IMG/VR virus record: IMGVR_UViG_3300042898_001360
Coordinates: 1-26,450 of that record
From: a virus
Length of the DNA stretch: 26,450 nt
Strand: one strand, 5' to 3'
The notes beneath the pieces were generated by a model that saw only the letters and a program-made list of their open reading frames with translations, was not told the origin of the DNA and searched no databases. A program made the position numbers and the translations under genes. Positions 24,748 through 26,450 of the stretch are shown one piece after another; position 1 is the stretch's first letter; the number at the start of each line of letters is the position of its first letter.

Positions 24748-25428
24748 TTAGTCTAAGCTAAAATCAGATGAAGTTTTAGGTGTGATATTAAGATCATCAT
24801 CACCAAATGCTTTCACATCTTTTACTTCAATCTTTTTAAGATGTTTTGCTTCATCATAAGGCATAACCTTACCTGCTTCTACTTCAGCCATAGCATATTT
24901 CTTGTTCTCTGCTTTTGGTAACCACATGTCATAGTTAGTATAACCTGATTTGCTTTCATATTCTTTACCTGCAACACAGAATTCTAAGAAATGATTTTGA
25001 TATGGTGCATGTTTAGTAAATGCATTTACAAAATCTTCAACAGTTTCATGTTTACCATCTTGCTCACGGAACCAATCATTAATACCTAATGTATTACATA
25101 AGTTCTGTAAGAAGATAAGAATAGATCTATCTCTTTGAATCTTGATACCAGATTTAGTTTCTCCATCTGCAAATGCATATTGGCTAGCTTTGATTCTACC
25201 AATCTGACCATCATATCTACCCAGGCTCTCATTATCTTTGTCAATCCAGAAACCTTCAAAATCTTCAATAGGTTCTGTTTCTACATGCAAGATAAGATGT
25301 TTTGCACCTTCAATGAATCTAAAATCTTCTAGTTCAATGCTGTTAATTTTTAATGTATGATTTCCTGGTGCAATTGTTTTTGCCATTCCTGAACCACCTG
25401 TTCCTAAGTCTGTTGTGCTTAATGCCAT
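24748..25428 (-). CDS. Probable single-stranded-DNA-binding protein
   Basis: A 226-residue protein. The first half looks beta-rich (NHTLKINSIELEDF, KHLILHVETEP), consistent with an OB-like domain as in phage SSB or DUF669-type proteins. A helical region follows (DRSILIFLQNLCNTLGI). The end is acidic: KAFGDDDLNITP and a final SSDFSLD. It lies 21 bases downstream of the Sak4-like ATPase, a pairing common in phage recombination modules. A later ATG at codon 15 could be the start, because the first 14 residues (TTDLGTGGSG) are a flexible lead-in; the longer form has an A-rich leader. The SSB call rests on position and tail rather than on a signature motif. Confidence 0.5.
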   Translation of the reverse strand: MALSTTDLGTGGSGMAKTIAPGNHTLKINSIELEDFRFIEGAKHLILHVETEPIEDFEGFWIDKDNESLGRYDGQIGRIKASQYAFADGETKSGIKIQRDRSILIFLQNLCNTLGINDWFREQDGKHETVEDFVNAFTKHAPYQNHFLEFCVAGKEYESKSGYTNYDMWLPKAENKKYAMAEVEAGKVMPYDEAKHLKKIEVKDVKAFGDDDLNITPKTSSDFSLD

Positions 25429-25449
25429 TTTTTCTATTTTTTATTTGTT

Positions 25450-26172
25450 TTATACATAAATTTTATCCCAGTGAAACTCTAGTTCACCTTTGTCATTCAT
25501 CTCAGAAACTACTATTTCTTCATTTCTTAAGTGCTCTGGTCTTGCACCACAAGTCACTTCTTCACTAGTCTTAAATGATAGAATAGTTTTATTACCTTTT
25601 CTAAACATATAACCAATTGCATCTGCATTTGCACAAATAAGAGATTTAATTTTACCTGTCAAATCAATGTTTGCAGCTAATACCATCTCACCTTTATCAT
25701 CTACTTGCTTGTCCTTAATGTGACCTGCCAAAATAATATGGGGTGCTAAAGTATCAATAAAATCTAAAACTTGAAAGAAAGCTTGCCTTAAATATAAATA
25801 TCCTGCACCATTTGGTAAGGACAATATATTATCGCCATCATAGCTTTTACCCATGCTTGTATTTTTATAAAGCTTTATTGCTAAAGGGCCAACCATATCT
25901 TCTAGTGCTGTTACAGTATCAATTGTAACATACTTGTATGGATTACCTGCAGCTTTAATTGCTTTACCTGCATCAAGTAGTTCTTGTAAAGAAGTTACTT
26001 GGATCTTTAAAGCCTCTACATAATCAGCACCATTCTCTAGATCTATGATTAGATTATCTTCAAGACCCGCAAATGCACTTGTCTTACCAGTTTTTGGTTT
26101 TGAATAAATAATTAATCTTTTAGGATTAACTCTTTGAGGGCCCACTTTTTTAGTTGGAAGTACTATACTCAT
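25450..26172 (-). CDS. Sak4-like RecA-fold ATPase (AAA_24)
   Basis: A 240-residue phage nucleotide-binding protein. Walker A is SKPKTGKTS (24-32), LIIDLENGADYV follows with the acidic residue typical of the family, and Walker B is YVTIDTVTAL (81-90, D85). IILAGHIKDK in the second half matches the sensor-like region. Sak4 proteins are small RecA/Rad51-related ATPases that help anneal single strands in phage recombination and usually work with an SSB; here the SSB-like gene is next. Its ATG overlaps the TGA of the upstream gene (ATGA). Length is usual for the family. Confidence 0.85.
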   Translation of the reverse strand: MSIVLPTKKVGPQRVNPKRLIIYSKPKTGKTSAFAGLEDNLIIDLENGADYVEALKIQVTSLQELLDAGKAIKAAGNPYKYVTIDTVTALEDMVGPLAIKLYKNTSMGKSYDGDNILSLPNGAGYLYLRQAFFQVLDFIDTLAPHIILAGHIKDKQVDDKGEMVLAANIDLTGKIKSLICANADAIGYMFRKGNKTILSFKTSEEVTCGARPEHLRNEEIVVSEMNDKGELEFHWDKIYV

Positions 26173-26450
26173 GTTAATTTAATTTTAGATACTGCTATTG
26201 CTAATTTTTCAAAATCATTAGAAATCCTTTTACATATTGCTTCAATTGATTCTTCACCTGTAATATGTAAAGCCAATTCTCCTATTTTTTCTTCAGCTTT
26301 TGGAGCAAATTGCTCTTCAAAGTCGGGAAATATAGATAAAGACTTTTGTAATCTGGGAAGTTCTAATTCTTCTTCTTTAGCTTTTGTTTCAGCATCAGCT
26401 TTTCTCTTCTCATAAAGGGCATAAGTAATCTCAGTACCATCTTTAAGAAC
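26169..26450 (-). CDS. Unknown protein, C-terminal part (cut by window edge)
   Basis: The frame stays open to the right edge, giving the last 93 residues ending at TGA (26169-26171), which overlaps the Sak4-like ATG as ATGA. It contains a charged helix (ADAETKAKEEELELP), then PDFEEQFAPKAEEKIGELAL and a helical end (SNDFEKLAIAVSKIKLT). It is a soluble-looking, lysine- and glutamate-rich protein with no recognised domain. The translational overlap indicates it belongs to the same operon as the ATPase. The + strand frame over the same stretch is a shadow. Confidence 0.7.
   Translation of the reverse strand, partial: VLKDGTEITYALYEKRKADAETKAKEEELELPRLQKSLSIFPDFEEQFAPKAEEKIGELALHITGEESIEAICKRISNDFEKLAIAVSKIKLT

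Noticed and set aside
25353-25568. A 71-residue + strand ORF rich in Phe and Leu, possibly a membrane peptide
   Set aside because: It spans the 3' end of the Sak4-like gene and the 5' end of the SSB-like gene on the opposite strand; the hydrophobicity comes from reading A-rich coding DNA backwards.
26134-26415. A 93-residue + strand ORF at the right edge
   Set aside because: It lies antisense to the partial - strand gene, whose frame is open to the edge and overlaps the Sak4-like start as ATGA. The + reading has low-complexity serine-rich composition typical of a shadow.
1-26450. Stop-codon reassignment as seen in some crass-like phages
   Set aside because: All large frames are intact without recoding, and TAA, TAG and TGA each end convincing genes (for example 12583 TAG, 18147 TGA, 13097 TAA).

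Overview
The window looks like part of a crAss-like (Crassvirales-type) tailed phage that infects Bacteroidota. The evidence is two giant tandem genes, one carrying the DxDxD signature of the single-chain phage RNA polymerase, followed by a convergent block of replication and recombination genes. The DNA is AT-rich and genes are packed with short or negative spacing. Leaders are A/T-rich with no Shine-Dalgarno sequence. TAA, TAG and TGA all end genes, so the standard bacterial code fits. No tRNA, CRISPR array or insertion sequence was seen, and no gap between genes reaches 300 bases.

Layout: bases 2-12583 (+ strand) hold two giant genes. The first enters the window already open, since its frame has no stop and no usable start from base 2. 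It encodes the virion-type RNA polymerase, with beta-like and beta-prime-like catalytic segments in one chain. The second is a 1956-residue protein with a zincin HExxH motif near its N-terminus, a LysM domain and a C-terminal hydrophobic segment, and is probably a virion cargo or ejection protein. A bidirectional hairpin terminator at about 12.6 kb separates this block from the rest.

Bases 12618-26450 (- strand, read right to left) hold 18 genes: a partial unknown gene, a Sak4-like ATPase, an SSB-like protein, a zinc-less DnaG-type primase, a coiled-coil protein, a GIY-YIG nuclease, a DUF6878-like protein, a DUF6915-like protein, an unknown 140-residue protein, a VWA/HExxH protein, a MoxR-type AAA+ ATPase, an unknown 438-residue protein, a PD-(D/E)XK nuclease, unknown 188- and 119-residue proteins, a family B DNA polymerase, a DUF932-like protein and a MazG-like pyrophosphohydrolase. 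Hairpin-plus-T-run terminators divide them into about five transcription units. Three of these terminators end only about 10-12 bases before the next start codon.

How the genes fit together: the virion polymerase and its giant partner would enter the host with the DNA and transcribe early genes. Primase, SSB-like protein, PolB and probably the host sliding clamp (PolB ends in a textbook clamp-binding motif) would copy the genome. The Sak4-like ATPase, SSB-like protein and PD-(D/E)XK nuclease form a likely recombination set. MazG would tune nucleotide pools. The MoxR/VWA pair looks like a remodelling machine whose target is unknown.
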